Shown: positions 42,651-55,868 of the stretch, one piece after another
Layout of the letters: each line of letters starts with the position of its first letter
How positions within the stretch are numbered: position 1 is the stretch's first letter
Program-made: the position numbers and the translations under genes
Notes under the pieces: model-generated
Database searches by the model: none
What the model was told of the DNA's origin: nothing
Seen by the model: the letters and a program-made list of their open reading frames with translations, nothing else
NCBI GenBank assembly: GCA_949152475.1
Contig: OX424566.1
Span: 31,286,423-31,350,422 of the forward strand
DNA length: 64,000 nucleotides
Source: Terebella lapidaria
Taxonomy: Eukaryota > Annelida > Polychaeta > Terebellida > Terebellidae
Reading direction: 5' to 3'

Positions 42651-42934
42651 TTTCTTGAGCGCTGATCTGTGCTGCCCCCTAACGCCAGGTAGTCCGGTTT
42701 GAACGTCCGTTGCATTGATATTTCCATCGTCTCCAGATTTTAGCAGAAGTCGCCGGAAGCGTCCACAGACACGAAAACTTTGTCTGACAAGAACATGGAT
42801 ATTTTCTGATGTTTGTGTTTTCTGTGGAAACAAGGGATATATTGAGCATTGGATACGTGAAATAGGTGTTAGGGATACGGAATGCAATTGTTGTAGCGTA
42901 ATCGGATTAAGTCGAAAACGGAATTATGTTGCGG
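42651..42934 (+). other. Possible 5' UTR exon ending at a strong donor
   Basis: A locally CpG-richer stretch ends GCGG|GTGAGT (donor at 42935). It could be the noncoding first exon of the + strand gene whose coding exon begins at 50903. This is inference only; an 8-kb intron would separate them. Confidence 0.25.
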
Positions 42935-45900
42935 GTGAGTTTGTTTCGATGACCCGTGACGAGTCTAAAGTCAAAACTTATCCAAGTGAATCCTTTCAGA
43001 TGTTCAGTTTGCCTAAGCCAGTTGGGAAATGTTTCTAGGTCAGGTCAAGTGGTATCAACAAAACGTTCCTACGCGCCATGTTCAAACGAGTGACGCGATA
43101 AACTCGAAGTATACAAAGTATTTAGGATCGTACAGGCAAAATGGAGTAGTTAGTAGATCTAGATCTATTGTGTATCTGTAAATCATAAAATAAATGGCGT
43201 GACTCGACAATAGTACACAGTAAAGTCGTCGTCATTGAACTCTGACCCACTGTTTTCTCGCGATAATTTAATTAATTTTTGAGATAGCCGCATGAAATTT
43301 CGACAGCTTCCATTATTCTTGGCGGCCTAATTTGGTATTAAATTCTAGAAAGATTGGACAGTACACAAAACAGTTAGCCCATTTGGTCTATACATAACGT
43401 AAATCGAAAATGTCAAAACGTTATCTATATGAGTGCTACGTGGTTGGCAGGTCCAAGGCTAAATATCACCATAAATTTACTATAGGCCAAATAGGCAAAC
43501 TATTTTGTTTACTGTCCAAACTCTTCCGAATTGTATAACAAATTAGGCCGATGCATGATGAACGCTGTTAAAATTTCAGAAAGATAACTTTAAACCATCA
43601 GGACCCATGCCATGGTTATTTATTATTGTATAAAGTTTGCCCAGGGCGAACTGATATTCCCAATTTGTCTAAGTTTGTCAAAAATGCAAGTTTGCACAAA
43701 CCTCTAATGATTCTCACCCATAAATTTTGTTTTGAATTGTCGGATCAATTTGAAATTTCATTTGTTCTCATTTGGCATGAGAACCATATATTTTTCCCCA
43801 ATTTGAGACTTCCCACTTCTATCTTTAAAACTGAACTCAACCAAAGCAGCCTTGGAAGCAATGTTCATTATTGATCAGAAAATTTGTCAGTAAAATTCTG
43901 ACAGTTGATTTTAGCACCTACTAGTATGTCATTGTGACCAGGCCCAATCGATTCGCATACAGGCCCAACTCTATACATATCACCAATGCACATGCATAGC
44001 AGCAAATTTTGAAATTCTTGATGAGCTTCAGTTGCCATCATACACATATTCTAGTGTCAGAATTATATATTTCTTGAGCTTCCATCTAAGTGTTAGTGTG
44101 CTGTACAGAAGTATAACCAAGTTACATGCAGCAAGAACTGCAGGTGAAGCAGTGAGTCAATGGCAGAGAAAATACAGGTCAAATTTTCCCTGCATGTCTG
44201 ATAGGACGCAGTTTTTTTATAGAAAACAAGTGCAATAGTACACAGAACAGATGGTTCATGTGCCTACATCATGTTCATACATGTGTGTTCTGTCTTTAAA
44301 AAACCTGTTTATAATGAAACAAATGTTAGAACTATTTGTCAATTTGGATGATGTTTTTATTAGGTGAATTTTGTTAAACATTCATTAAAACTATACAATT
44401 GAATTATATTTTTATCCGGTGTATTCAGAAGAGATAATTTCACAGGAAAAATATGAAATAAACAATTACACAATTTTCTCTGGTGATTTACTAAATTGCA
44501 ATACTTACGTGTAGAACTGATGAAAGCAACAAGCTACTAACATTTTGCAACAGTTTGTTTCTAAATATAAATGCTGTAACAGCTCTTGAGATCAGCATTA
44601 AGTAAAGTGCTCGGTGGTGTTCTCTGTGTTTTATAGCGTGCAGTACTGGTCTATATCTTGATCCTGGGAATGCCTAGGAATTACATGGACTTATTATAAA
44701 AACAAATACTAACATTTATAGTTGCGACTGGTTGGAGTCGAGGCGGAGTGGTGCATGGTAGCCACTAGCTTAGCTTTGGTGATGGTGGTTCATTGCTCCC
44801 ACAGACCGGTAGTAATTTTTTGTTAGCGGACAGAGATTGCTCAGTAGCCCAGTTATCATATTAATTACGGTGGCTTTTCTTTTGTGGTACTGTATTTGAC
44901 CTTTCCTTCCAAATACGTTGTAATTCTGGGAATGATATGCAATATGTGCCAAAATGTACCAGTGGCTGAACTACTGATATGTACATGTATTATATATTCT
45001 TGAACATATATTCACATTCATGGATGTACTATTATTACTGTTATAATATTTTCAAATTTTGAGATCACGTAATATCATGCTTACCGGTATTTCAGTTGCG
45101 AATCATAAAGCTATATATTATCTTGTGTCATACATACATGTGTTGTAGTAAATGAATGAAATGATTCTATTGAACCCAACGGAAGAAAATCACAATTCCG
45201 TGGCACCTCTTTTTTTACTGTGTTCATGTAGTCATGGTAACATTGTAATGTGATAAGCAACCAACAACATATTTAACATGAGTACAACCATACTGGTAAA
45301 CAAGATATCAGGCTTGTGAAAATACCAGATGGACATATTTTATCTCCATGCATTGCGCATGATTTATATCATATAAAATTTTGCATTGATAAATGTACAT
45401 GTATAAACATGATATGTAATATGTATGCATTTATATTGGAATTTAGTAATGTACATGTTAATTTAAACTTCAAAATTGCACAACTTGGCTGGAATGGCTT
45501 CTCTGATGTTTATTGCACATGTGGTAGGTACATGTATCTATCCCTTCACCATGTTCACGTACATTACTATTTCACTTGTGACAGTAAATCGTCTTTCCAT
45601 TGCCTCATTAAGCAAGGGCCATTATGTTTGATTGTGTTTGGCTGTTAGTGACTCATTTTGTTCATCATTTTGTCAATCGTCATGGTTACTGTGTGGACAG
45701 TTGCTGCTTGTAACCCTGGTAACAGATGTATGATCAGCTCACACAATGTTCTGTCCAGGCGGCCAGACAGTACTGGTATTCACCGAACGAAAAAAAACAA
45801 ATTTATCCTTCTTCCTTGATATGTGACTAGTGTGTGTGTATATACAATCCATCAACATGATCAAGTAATAGCAAAAAAATTTCAGGTGCAATTTTGTTGC

Positions 45901-46529
45901 AATCACTTTGATTCGCAGCGGATAGATAGCAGACTGTCTGACAATTCTTGACATCATAAAAGTATTGGACATTTGCAATTTTGCATTTATATACTGTAAG
46001 CATGATCAACATGATCAAGGAAATTGGAAAACATGGTCTGTGTGTATTCATATTGTTATGCTTCAGGGGGTATGAGTATACATCTGCATAATATCCTTCT
46101 TGATTTATTTGAATCACTCCACCGGCTTTTATCAAGCAATATCGAATACTGTACTTCTTATATACACAAATAGGTCATTAATTATGTATACAGGTATTGT
46201 ATCATGCTTGAACATGATGAAGTGATGTCAACAGAGAAGGGTTACAGAGTCAATACATGATTGGCATAAAATGATACACTGATTGGGAAAAGGCAGCTAC
46301 TGTCAAATGGTTTCCATGGTGACTGATTCGTAATTCGCAGGTTTACATCTAGGGGTTCAATGTAGTCGGTATAATGTAAATCATATTGATTTACTGACTA
46401 TTATGTTCTAACTGAATGATTGGTTACCATGGTTATGGTTAATTATGTCTTTGGCACATTTATCAGATCATATCATATAACATGATGTATAATCACTAGG
46501 TTGTAGCTGCCTTGTATGTTTGAATTGTA

Positions 46530-46710
46530 TACAGTGGTCCCCCTCAGATAAGACCTACCCTTCTGCCACAAAATTAAGGTCTTATCTAAGGGGATGTCTT
46601 ATTAGAGGGGTTCATTTATATGTTAAAGTCATTCCAGCGCCACAAGAAAAAGTCTTTACAGAGGGGGAAGTCTTTCTTGAGGGGGGTCTTATCTGAGGGG
46701 GACCACTGTA
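46530..46710. mobile_element. 177-bp MITE, TA-flanked
   Basis: Perfect-looking inverted ends CAGTGGTCCCCCTCAGATAA / TTATCTGAGGGGGACCACTG at 46532-46708, each flanked by TA. The ends and duplication fit the pogo/Tigger-like branch of mariner elements. Non-coding. Confidence 0.88.
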
Positions 46711-46957
46711 GTGTATACTAGTTGGTATGGTAAGTCATTGAATAAGTTAGTGCTATCATAGTTTTGTCTGTTCATGTGCTTTTGTAAGGCAGACACACGT
46801 GTTACATACATACATGTACATACATATTAATTTATGACTACATGGTCAGAATTTATTAGCCTACTTAGCATGCTTAGGTAGTGAACGGATAGATGTATTG
46901 CAAAGTATGAATGTCAGAGTCCTCGGTCATGGTATAAAATGAAGATGCGTGTTTGTG

Positions 46958-46958
<1 letters not shown>

Positions 46959-46983
<25 letters not shown>
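46959..46983. repeat. (TA)n microsatellite
   Basis: About twelve TA steps. Confidence 0.9.
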
Positions 46984-46988
<5 letters not shown>

Positions 46989-47117
46989 CAGTGTCTCCCT
47001 CAGATAAGGATGCTAGGATGATTTTAGCATGTAAATGAACCCTTCCAATAAGACTCTTCCTTAAATAAGACCTCAATTTTGTGGGAGGATCTAGGTCTTA
47101 TCTGAGAAGGGCCACTG
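46989..47117. mobile_element. Degenerate relative of the 46532 MITE
   Basis: CAGTGTCTCCCTCAGATAAG at the left and CTTATCTGAGAAGGGCCACTG at the right match the 46532 element with several mutations. The TA duplication is no longer clear. Confidence 0.7.
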
Positions 47118-50100
47118 CAAATATTTATCAGACATCCAGACAATCTGATTAATGATTAACATGTACCCGGTAAATGTATGTGTATCGTAACATTGTGATG
47201 AATATGAATAGAACATTTGGCACAATTATGTCATATATTGAAAACACATAAGCTGGGTGAATTGTTCAAATATATGCGTATGTACATTGTACAATGACTT
47301 TTGCACCAGTCTCTGATTTCGTGGACGTTGTCAGACCTGTACAACAGTCACGGACGGATCTTGGAAGGTTTATTCTTAACAAGATTATCATGATTATGGC
47401 AAACTTGAATTATTGATTATAGTGCAAATACATTGGTCATGCCACGATGCCAATGATAACGTAGTCATGGCCTCGTGGAATTGTAAAATGAAATATGCAT
47501 GTCACATACCCCCTTAATTATACCTGTATACATGCATGTTGAACATGTTTGAAGTGCCTTTATGTTGGAATAATGACTTTGCATGTGAAGCTTCAATGAT
47601 TTAAAATTAGATATATGTACTAATGACACTACCGGTATTACTATTGTGCACATTTAGCTGTGTCTAGATATTACATTGCACATTCAGTTCTATTTGTGTC
47701 CTGAGCTTGCAACTGGAAAGTTTGAATATCTTTGCATTATATGTCAGTCTTTTATATAACAGAAGAAAAACTTTGTGTTGAGTGCGTTTTGTGGAATATA
47801 TTGACCACAAACACCCTGTTAGTGACATGGGCTTTCAAAATTTATATGCTCTCATATATCTACTCTCTATGATATGCCAAGGGGTGACATCATGTACCAT
47901 CATGACATACTCATTCATATATTATGACACTGAGATCATAAAGAGAAGATACGAGGCATCATACTTTCCAACTAAGCTTTCATACCTGGCATCAGATGGC
48001 TTTTCGCCACTCAGATACTAAAGATAACTTTGAAAGTGACCTGAACATAATCAGAACTTTAACCATGTTGACCTTTTTATGGTGTCCTGTTTATCTGAGT
48101 TGTGTTCATGGTGTATAAAAACTGGATCTGTAAAACTAGTATGGCGTATACATGCAACTCTTTGTTGCAACATACATTCTATACCACCAGGGTTCCCTGT
48201 ACATACTAATAGGCCTGTCGAGGCTCATGGGCTTATATTTTCATTTGGGGACCATCTCCATTTAAATACAGTAAGTCTGTGGGCTTTGTTCTTATGTAAG
48301 TTTTAGCAGATGACCTTGATCAGATATTAGTACATTGTAGTGACCGAAGATGAGTTTGTATTTTGGGTAATTGTTTGAACTGTACATGTACATAGGGCTG
48401 GCACTAGTGGGGCTTTGAATCACTCTGGAAAGGATGTGAACCTGTCGTGTGGTTCCATACACACATGATATGAAAATGTATAAGAAATTTATGAATTCTT
48501 AAATATGGATGGATCTCTTTGGGTTTCTTCCGCTGAGCCGTCCTTCCCAAGTATAAGCCCATCAGCCCTGAGCCTGTATGCGAGGAACTGCAATATTTGA
48601 TAGGTGCAGCTTGGGTTTTATTTTCCAATTCTGATTCCCATATAGAAGTAGTGTTGCGCACCAAACCTTGTACATGTAGGCCATTTAATCATCGTGTTCG
48701 TATGACACCCCACCCAGGTAATATTATAATCGTATGGAACCCCACCCAGGTAATATTATCACCATAATATCATGCTTATTACATCAATAAGTCCATCTTG
48801 GCCTGCCTGCTACCAAGCTCATCAGATTCCATGTCTATACTCGGCTTTCATTCATCCAATCAGTTTTGAAGTTGACACTCTCACATATCATGAGCATATG
48901 AAGTCTTGGCAGAGTGCTTATTGCATACAGAATGTTTTCACCTGTCTACTGTCTACACAGACTGAAAATTGACAGAGTGCTCGTCCACCGATTGTCCAGA
49001 TGAATTAATATCATTTCACATGAATGCATGTGTTATGTAACATAGCAGCGCAATATGATCATACACACGATGAATTTGCCATATTAAGAAAATCCATGGA
49101 TGTACACACCCACAGTAGTTTTCTTTTGCGATTGACTTGCGTCATTGCACAAATGCACCAGGGTCCTTTGCTAGGGACATTTGCTATTGCACAAAGACTC
49201 TTGAATCTATTTTTAGCAGATTAAGTTTTGCATTTAGCATGGAAGCTATTGGTCTAAAGCTTAAACGTCAAACTTTTGAATCAGATTCTTTGTGGAATAG
49301 GCCTCTGATCTACCGTAATCTAAACTGGTACAGTTTCAAATCCGTAAATTGCTGTTTTTGTGCATGCCAGGAACTTTCCACAGTACTATATTTAATGGAC
49401 AATTTGTCTAAACTGTAACACTGCAAAAATTGAACACTAATATAATATAATGTGCTTACAGTATTTTGCTATTAAAGCTATCATTTGACATCATGATCTG
49501 GGTGCAGAGAGTTGTTGATTTTTGTTCATGAGTTGGACGTTTGAGCAATTAAAATATTGATTGGAACAAATATTTTTATCCGGAAAAGATAGATTTCGTT
49601 CTTGAACTCAGTTGATTGCCAATGCCGATATCAACAGTTAATTGAGGTTGGAACCCCAGACGGTTTTCCCGGACCGGAAATAGCCTGGAAAAAGAAACTC
49701 AAACATTTGGAAACAGGCCCCAAGTGTGATGTTCATTAATTGGAATGGATAGGCTAGCAGCCAGCCATGGGAGAATACAAAACAGTCAAACAAGATTTAA
49801 TTTGGTCGACTATAGTCAACTGGGTACTGCCCTGTAGAATACTACATGTAGTAATCAATACCAATATACTCAGTCTGTAATGTACTTTGAACATGTAGGC
49901 AGCCAAACAAAATTGAGCTAATATGTGTTCAAGTGATTTTTTTCATGTGAGAGTTGCGTATTGGTTTTGTCATGGATATTGAAATTATTTTTTTTTTACA
50001 TGATTGTATTCACATAATCTTGTCAATGTAGTAATAATAATAATAAACTGATCATATTTACATGGTTAGTCAGCTTTTTATACTGCATGTACCGGTAACT

Positions 50101-50902
50101 AACGGTAGGGGAAATGAAACATAAAAGAATGTCCATGAAACAACAAAATTTCACCGGTTGCAAGACAATTGTTCATTTTTTATCTGATTATTGATGTTCA
50201 TATTTTTCTGCACTCATTTTTGCTACATGGTTTCAATAACCTCACAGTTTCAATCATCTGTTGTTGGTAGTGTCAGATTAAGCTATTCAAAAACCGTGAA
50301 ATTGGCTGAACTTCCAGGATGTAATACCGGTACATGTAGATCTACTTTCTATGGCAAAACATAAGCATGTTGAATTTTTATAATTTCATTGCCTGCATTG
50401 ATTAAGATACCAACAGAAACAAATGATTGAGATATAGATTTTGTAAAAAAAAAAATTGAGGTATGTTTGCTTTGCATCGCCATCTGGTAAGTGATTGATT
50501 TTCTTGAAAAATACCTGTGAGAATAGAGATGGAATATTTATTTTTTATTGGTAAAGAATTTCCATGATTTCAATGCCAATTTCACAACAATCACCAGTTT
50601 TCTTCAGGCCTTTTTACTGTTTTACTCCAGAAGTCATGACAAGACAATGATACAGGCAAATATATAAATTGACAATATTTGACTGATCAAACTGAACCAG
50701 TCATCAGAAACCCGCAAATGATTGGATTGGTGAAATAGATACTAGTATCTGGATATATTCTTCAAGGCATAACATTGAGCCAGAAATAGATACTTCTGAT
50801 TGAACATTGCTTGAGTCCTGTTATCATTGGGTATATGGTAATATTGAATAAATTATGATGAAATAAATTTTTAATAAAAATCCTTTCTGCCTCAAATTAC
50901 AG

Positions 50903-51208
50903 GTGGTACGAGGGATGCGCGGCCTGCAGCGACGGTTTGCGACAATCGTCCTAGCGTCGGTGCTGATCTTCCTCGTGTACCTGGTGCTGAGTCACTCCGG
51001 ACACCTGCAGTCCGTGCGCTCCGTCCAGGAGAGGGACCATCCAGTTATCCTGCCCGACAGGGACCAGTCGTTATCTCAACATGGCGGCGTTATACACATG
51101 CAGCGGGAGCCAGACTTGCCCAAGAAACCCATCATCGTCAATGGAGAACCCATGGTCAAGGTCACCACGACAACCACCAAGAAACCAGAACCACCCAATC
51201 TCGTAGTG
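50903..51208 (+). CDS. First coding exon of a type II membrane protein (partial)
   Basis: The exon lies between TTACAG and GTAAGT. The ATG at 50915 opens 98 codons to a phase-0 donor at 51208. It begins MRGLQRRF, a short basic cytosolic tail, followed by a signal anchor (about residues 9-25, ATIVLASVLIFLVYLVL). A Ser/Pro/Lys-rich stem then ends in TTTTTKKPEPPNLVV. GC content is clearly above the surroundings. This layout is typical of Golgi glycosyltransferases (short tail, single helix, stem, then catalytic exons), but no catalytic domain was found in the remaining window, so the family stays open. N-acetylglucosaminyltransferase-I-like enzymes are one possibility. Upstream noncoding exon(s) are implied by the acceptor 12 nt before the ATG. 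Confidence 0.8.
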
Positions 51209-53162
51209 GTAAGTGGTGTCAGCTATTTGTATGTTTTAATGTGTACTATGTATCTCTGTTCGAATTCTGTTTTACAGGCTCGTACTATTTTGAAAACCAA
51301 TCTGAAGTACTACCGGGGCATTGTACAAAAAGCATTTTTTGGAAACTGTCACTGTTTATGAAATTTGACAGGAAGTACAAGTACTTCTAAAGTACATCCT
51401 GTACATGTATGTGAACCACTACAATCTCTAATTCATGCACCACTGAGACTGCAGTCACTGCACTCAACAAATTATACATACTGGCTTTAAATAGTGATAT
51501 ATTGAAAAAAAAAGCATGATGTATGATGTATGAACATGATGAATAAATTTTGAGGACAGCTATTGTTGGCGCAGTCAATTGGCAGATGGTTGCAGTCCAA
51601 AAACCAACATGTACAGTATTGTCATCCACCAGAACTGCTGTTTCATCACTGGGATACCATCAAAGGTAGCGGCAGATTGCTGAAGCTCTCATGCTATCTG
51701 CCGATAGATCTGCCGACAGATTGCTGTGGATTACTGGCATAAATGTGGCCATGAACATTGTCCAAACATGGAACCTGTGCCTTTATGGTTGGGAAATCTG
51801 ATTCTCGCGCTTGTAGGCCATCAAACCCTGGCCATCATCCAATTTTTTACTGCCCATCAACAATTTACACCATCGTGAGCCGTTCTCCTGTGACTCCTGT
51901 TATTTTCATGCTGCTCCTCATAACACATGGCGGAATAACTATGGAACGACACTGCCCTTTCACTGATTTTTTCGCGCTGTTTTGTCTGGGAATTCCCGCA
52001 GTGTATATACATGTATAGCCGAATAATGACATTATATGTAGCAGTAAATCATATCTTATGCCTGTGTATTTTGGTTGTCCTTCGGTTTGCAATGGCCCTG
52101 CTCCACGAAATACTAAATTCTTGATGGCTGCATCATTAATGTCACAGAGGAATTGTGATGTGCATCAAGCTAAATGGTTGCTAGAACATGTGGAAAATGA
52201 CCCAATATGACGTTGTGCAACCATCAGGCATACATTGTGTGGCAAATGGCAAGATGTTTGGCAGCATTTATGACTTAATGAGGGTAAACATGTTATGTGT
52301 GCTGATCAGCATTTTCGGGGATAACAAAAATGGATAAGATGTTTTTAGGCAGCTTCCATGATTCATATTCGTCATATTTGACATGGGAGAATTACGCCAA
52401 TTATCCCCGTTTGTAGAAAATACTAGTATCTTTGCTATTTTGATGTTTCTCCGAAATTTTTGTTGGTGAAATTCAACCACTGCTTGTATGTGATTTTGTG
52501 ACCAAATTGCATGAATTCCAGCAGCACTGGTACATATATAAAGGTAACTCTATACATGACATGTATATTTTATATGATTCTAGTCATTCAATATGGCATA
52601 GAAGTGGAAGAAATTCTTTTGAGTGAGTTTCAAACTGGTGTAGCTTGAGGATGTTGGCATTCTCTGTAAATAATCCTCCACAAGGGATGAACGACCTTTT
52701 ATCTAGGGATCGACTACTTCAGGAGACTTAGAACTTGATTTTGAACACCACTGGAGGCCGGGATAGAATTAACTCTAGCATGTAGCAGAGTGGGAGATAT
52801 CAGTGACTAAAGACCAGGACATGAGGAGGTTCTAGAGAATGCTGAAATCTGGGATGATGTATTGCGAAACCACTTCGGTTTTTGTGGCCAAATACCAGTC
52901 CAAGTTATAGTTACAATGACATGTACATTGTAGTCCTATTATTGATTAGATATTGCATTTGTGGGGTTGACTTTTGATTATAGTTTGTTCAGATTTATCT
53001 GAAACTTTTCAGATACTGTTATTGCTGAATGTGTTGACCTCTTGACGGTAAATTTTGTACCACTAGATTCAAATCTCTTTCACAATCCGGCAGATTCTAG
53101 GCTAGGAAATAACATTTTAGAGAGAGTGTTCTAAAAATTCATATTGCACTGCATCCTAATGG
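51209..53162 (+). other. Downstream of the type II exon, nothing recognised
   Basis: Presumably intron. CTGCCGATAG/CTGCCGACAG steps lie near 51697-51720. No exon was recognised. Confidence 0.4.
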
Positions 53163-53581
53163 TAAGTTGCCCATATTTGCTCAAGAATTTATTTGCTGCA
53201 GACCTGAGGGGACATTCAGTTTTCTTCTTGTGCTTTCCTCATCTCAGTTTATGTGTGCAAATAACATATACCTCATAAAATGGGAAACCTCATGTATCCA
53301 ATCGATGGAAACTTCATTAAGTTCTTGGTGAGCTTCACATGACCAACTGGATGACTTTGACCGGTGGAGACAAAGTTCTTTGAGACGATTTCATCCAAGC
53401 GACTGACATCGATTTGTTGGACCCACAATCTTGACTGGGACTTGTTAAGTGGGGAAATATTTACTTTGTCACCAACAAGATAACTTAATTTACCAGCAGG
53501 TGAAGCAACTGTTATTTTTGTCTGTTGCACGTCGTCATAGCGCTTTATATTTAGGTGGCTGCATATTTTTCTATTTCTCAG
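53163..53581 (-). repeat. Dispersed ~400-bp repeat, copy A, with conserved open frame
   Basis: About 96% identical over 53281-53510 to copy B at 60411-60640, in the same orientation. Both keep a minus-strand frame including SPAGKLSYLVGDKVN and LWVQQIDVSR, ending FPIL and TGA. The peptide is not recognised. It could be part of a transposon protein or a duplicated terminal exon. Confidence 0.75.
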
Positions 53582-55868
53582 GGTATTCATTGTTGCAACA
53601 AATCAACAAATTTTAAAATATACTCCAGTTCGATGATTTGAGAGAAGTTAATTCTAAAATGACCAAACATTCTGCAAACATTTAATTCTGCAATCATCAA
53701 TGTATATAAAAAATAGTCTCTGCTGTGTTTTTTGGATTTTGTAGTGTCTTATGCCAGAACATTTGTCTGATCCAGCAGTTAGATTTCCTCAGAAATTCAC
53801 TCGGCTCAATACAGTTTGATCTGTATATCTCCGACTTCAAACGGTATCATTGATTACACAGTACGGACGATTTGATCTTAATCCCGCGACATAAAATTCC
53901 GTCTGATGACGTTATTGAGAGAGCTTTGCCTCCATGTTTATGGTGTCATTGATGACCCGGGGTGGAAGCTTTCCCAGTGTCACTTCTCTCCACCAGACGT
54001 ACAACTGATTACTGGGGGTGAGGGGTCCGCTGCATTCGGTCTGGATTCTCCACCACTTATGTGAGCTCCGATGACTGTGAAATGGAGATTCTATTGGACT
54101 GTATTGATTCCAACCAGTTTCCGACATTTCCACAATCATTCTTAACACTTGCTCTTTCACTGGGATGATGATGAAAGTATTAAGACTTTTACCCAAAAAG
54201 TTATGGTTTAGTACGCCCACTGGTATTGTCTGTAGTCTGTAGAGTGGACATTGTAATCATAACAACATGCTACGCATTGAGCTTGGTTTCCAAATGTATT
54301 GTACAATTAATCGCTTCCCTATAAATCTGTAAGGATGATTACCAGTAATCCTGTCATTATTTGGTTGTCAAGGAACAAATCACAATTTAAAATCCTGATT
54401 TATGGAAGCTCCAGATGATAGATCACATTCTGATAGCACACTGTGCTGCCTGATAGCAGCCTGCAGTCATTAGTCAGCTTTGTCCAAAAACTATTCATCA
54501 CACCCCCCCCCCCCCCCTCCCGCCCCGCCGATCTACTTTAGTACCCTGACAACGACTCAGGCATTTATCTTGTTAATTGGCCGCAGGAGGAGACCCAAGT
54601 TAGTGACAGGTTTTGGGGGTTTGAGGTTCCATGAAAAGGCTGGATCAGAAATGAGTGATCACTCAACCTTTGAAGGAACTCATACAACAGGTCAGAACAT
54701 TCTTCTTGTTCAAGATCTTTGCACAAGGATTCGTGAACTCTTTATTATAATATTGTCAAAATTATATTCAAATTGTACACATCAACATGATCAAGAAAGA
54801 TGGTTTGTGACATGCAGGTTTGTGACAGAGGTTTTGTGACACACAGCTTGTGACAGACAGTTTGTCTGTGTGTCTGTTCTGGAGTCTGTCTGGTTTCAGC
54901 AGCAGTGTTGCTGTAGCAGATAATGATCACCGCCATCTGGGAAATGAAATTTGTCCGCTAGTTGCCATGATTAGCCGCTAGTTTTGTGGTTCCCGTGGGT
55001 ACTGTAAACACCCTCCTGTTACCATGGATATGTGGACCATAGCAACCACTGGTACCTGACCCCTGTGAGGTTTTGGTGCCAAAGATTTCATTGATTGCTG
55101 AATTGAGCTGAAGCATGTTAAGTGTAATCAATAAATAGTTTCTCCCTGGAGGAAAAACTACATGTACTGGTCTGATTTGGTGAAAAGTGATGTAGATTCT
55201 CCCAAAATATCACTGTATTTAGCCAGTAGATATCTAGACCCAGGCAGTGAAGCATGTTATTCCAAGTCTCTGGTCAGTTCTGTGTCTTAGTGGGTAACTA
55301 TGGAATTGTGAAGGGGAGTGCTCAGGGCAGTTGTAGAGAGGGTTATCATAGTTATGGGTGGAAAATATTGGTATTTCGGGGGCTGTTCATCAATATTTTC
55401 TATCAGCGTTACATGTTCTACGATCCCGTGTGTCCTGTTTTGTTGCCGGGAAACGTCGTCACAAATCTGCCGCAGTCAGCTCAAACAGCCGGATATCTGG
55501 AGACGGTCACATGGAGAGGAGAGATGATACATGTGTCAACAGAGATTTGTTTGATGTAAATTGCTTTTGTACAATGATAAAAACATTTCTCAGCATGATC
55601 GCATGAGTATCTGGACATGTTTGATTGTTCCAACATGTTTAGTTGTGATTAAAAATTCAGACTACATGTGTATAGTAAGACAGACATCCACAGAATCCTT
55701 TCAAATATTCATTTCAGCTTCTCTTTGTATTTTTGTCTTTGTAAATCGATAATCATTGCAGCAAATTTGGGTCCAGTTGTATTGTATAGATACAGGCTGA
55801 TCAATACAGGCAAAGCTTCCTTCAAGCAGTATTTTTTCACAGAAAAAAGATATGCAGCCCCAGGATAC
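53582..55868. other. No recognised gene
   Basis: Contains a 15-C run (54503-54517) and TGTGACA/TCTGTC steps at 54805-54885. A minus-strand open stretch (53912-54220) looks only weakly protein-like, and splice sites are not convincing. Confidence 0.35.

Larger units (their letters stand above)
42935..50902. other. Long stretch without recognised genes
   Basis: AT-rich, with only short open frames in scattered phases. It holds two related small MITEs (46532-46708, 46989-47117), a (TA)n run (46959-46983), and a ~30-bp tandem repeat near 48698-48763 (ACCCCACCCAGGTAATATTA). It may be intron of the gene whose exon lies at 50903. Confidence 0.4.

Noticed and set aside
42715-43038. 107-codon + strand frame at 42.7 kb
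   Set aside because: No recognisable protein. The GTGAGT donor inside it and the CpG-richer composition fit a noncoding first exon better.
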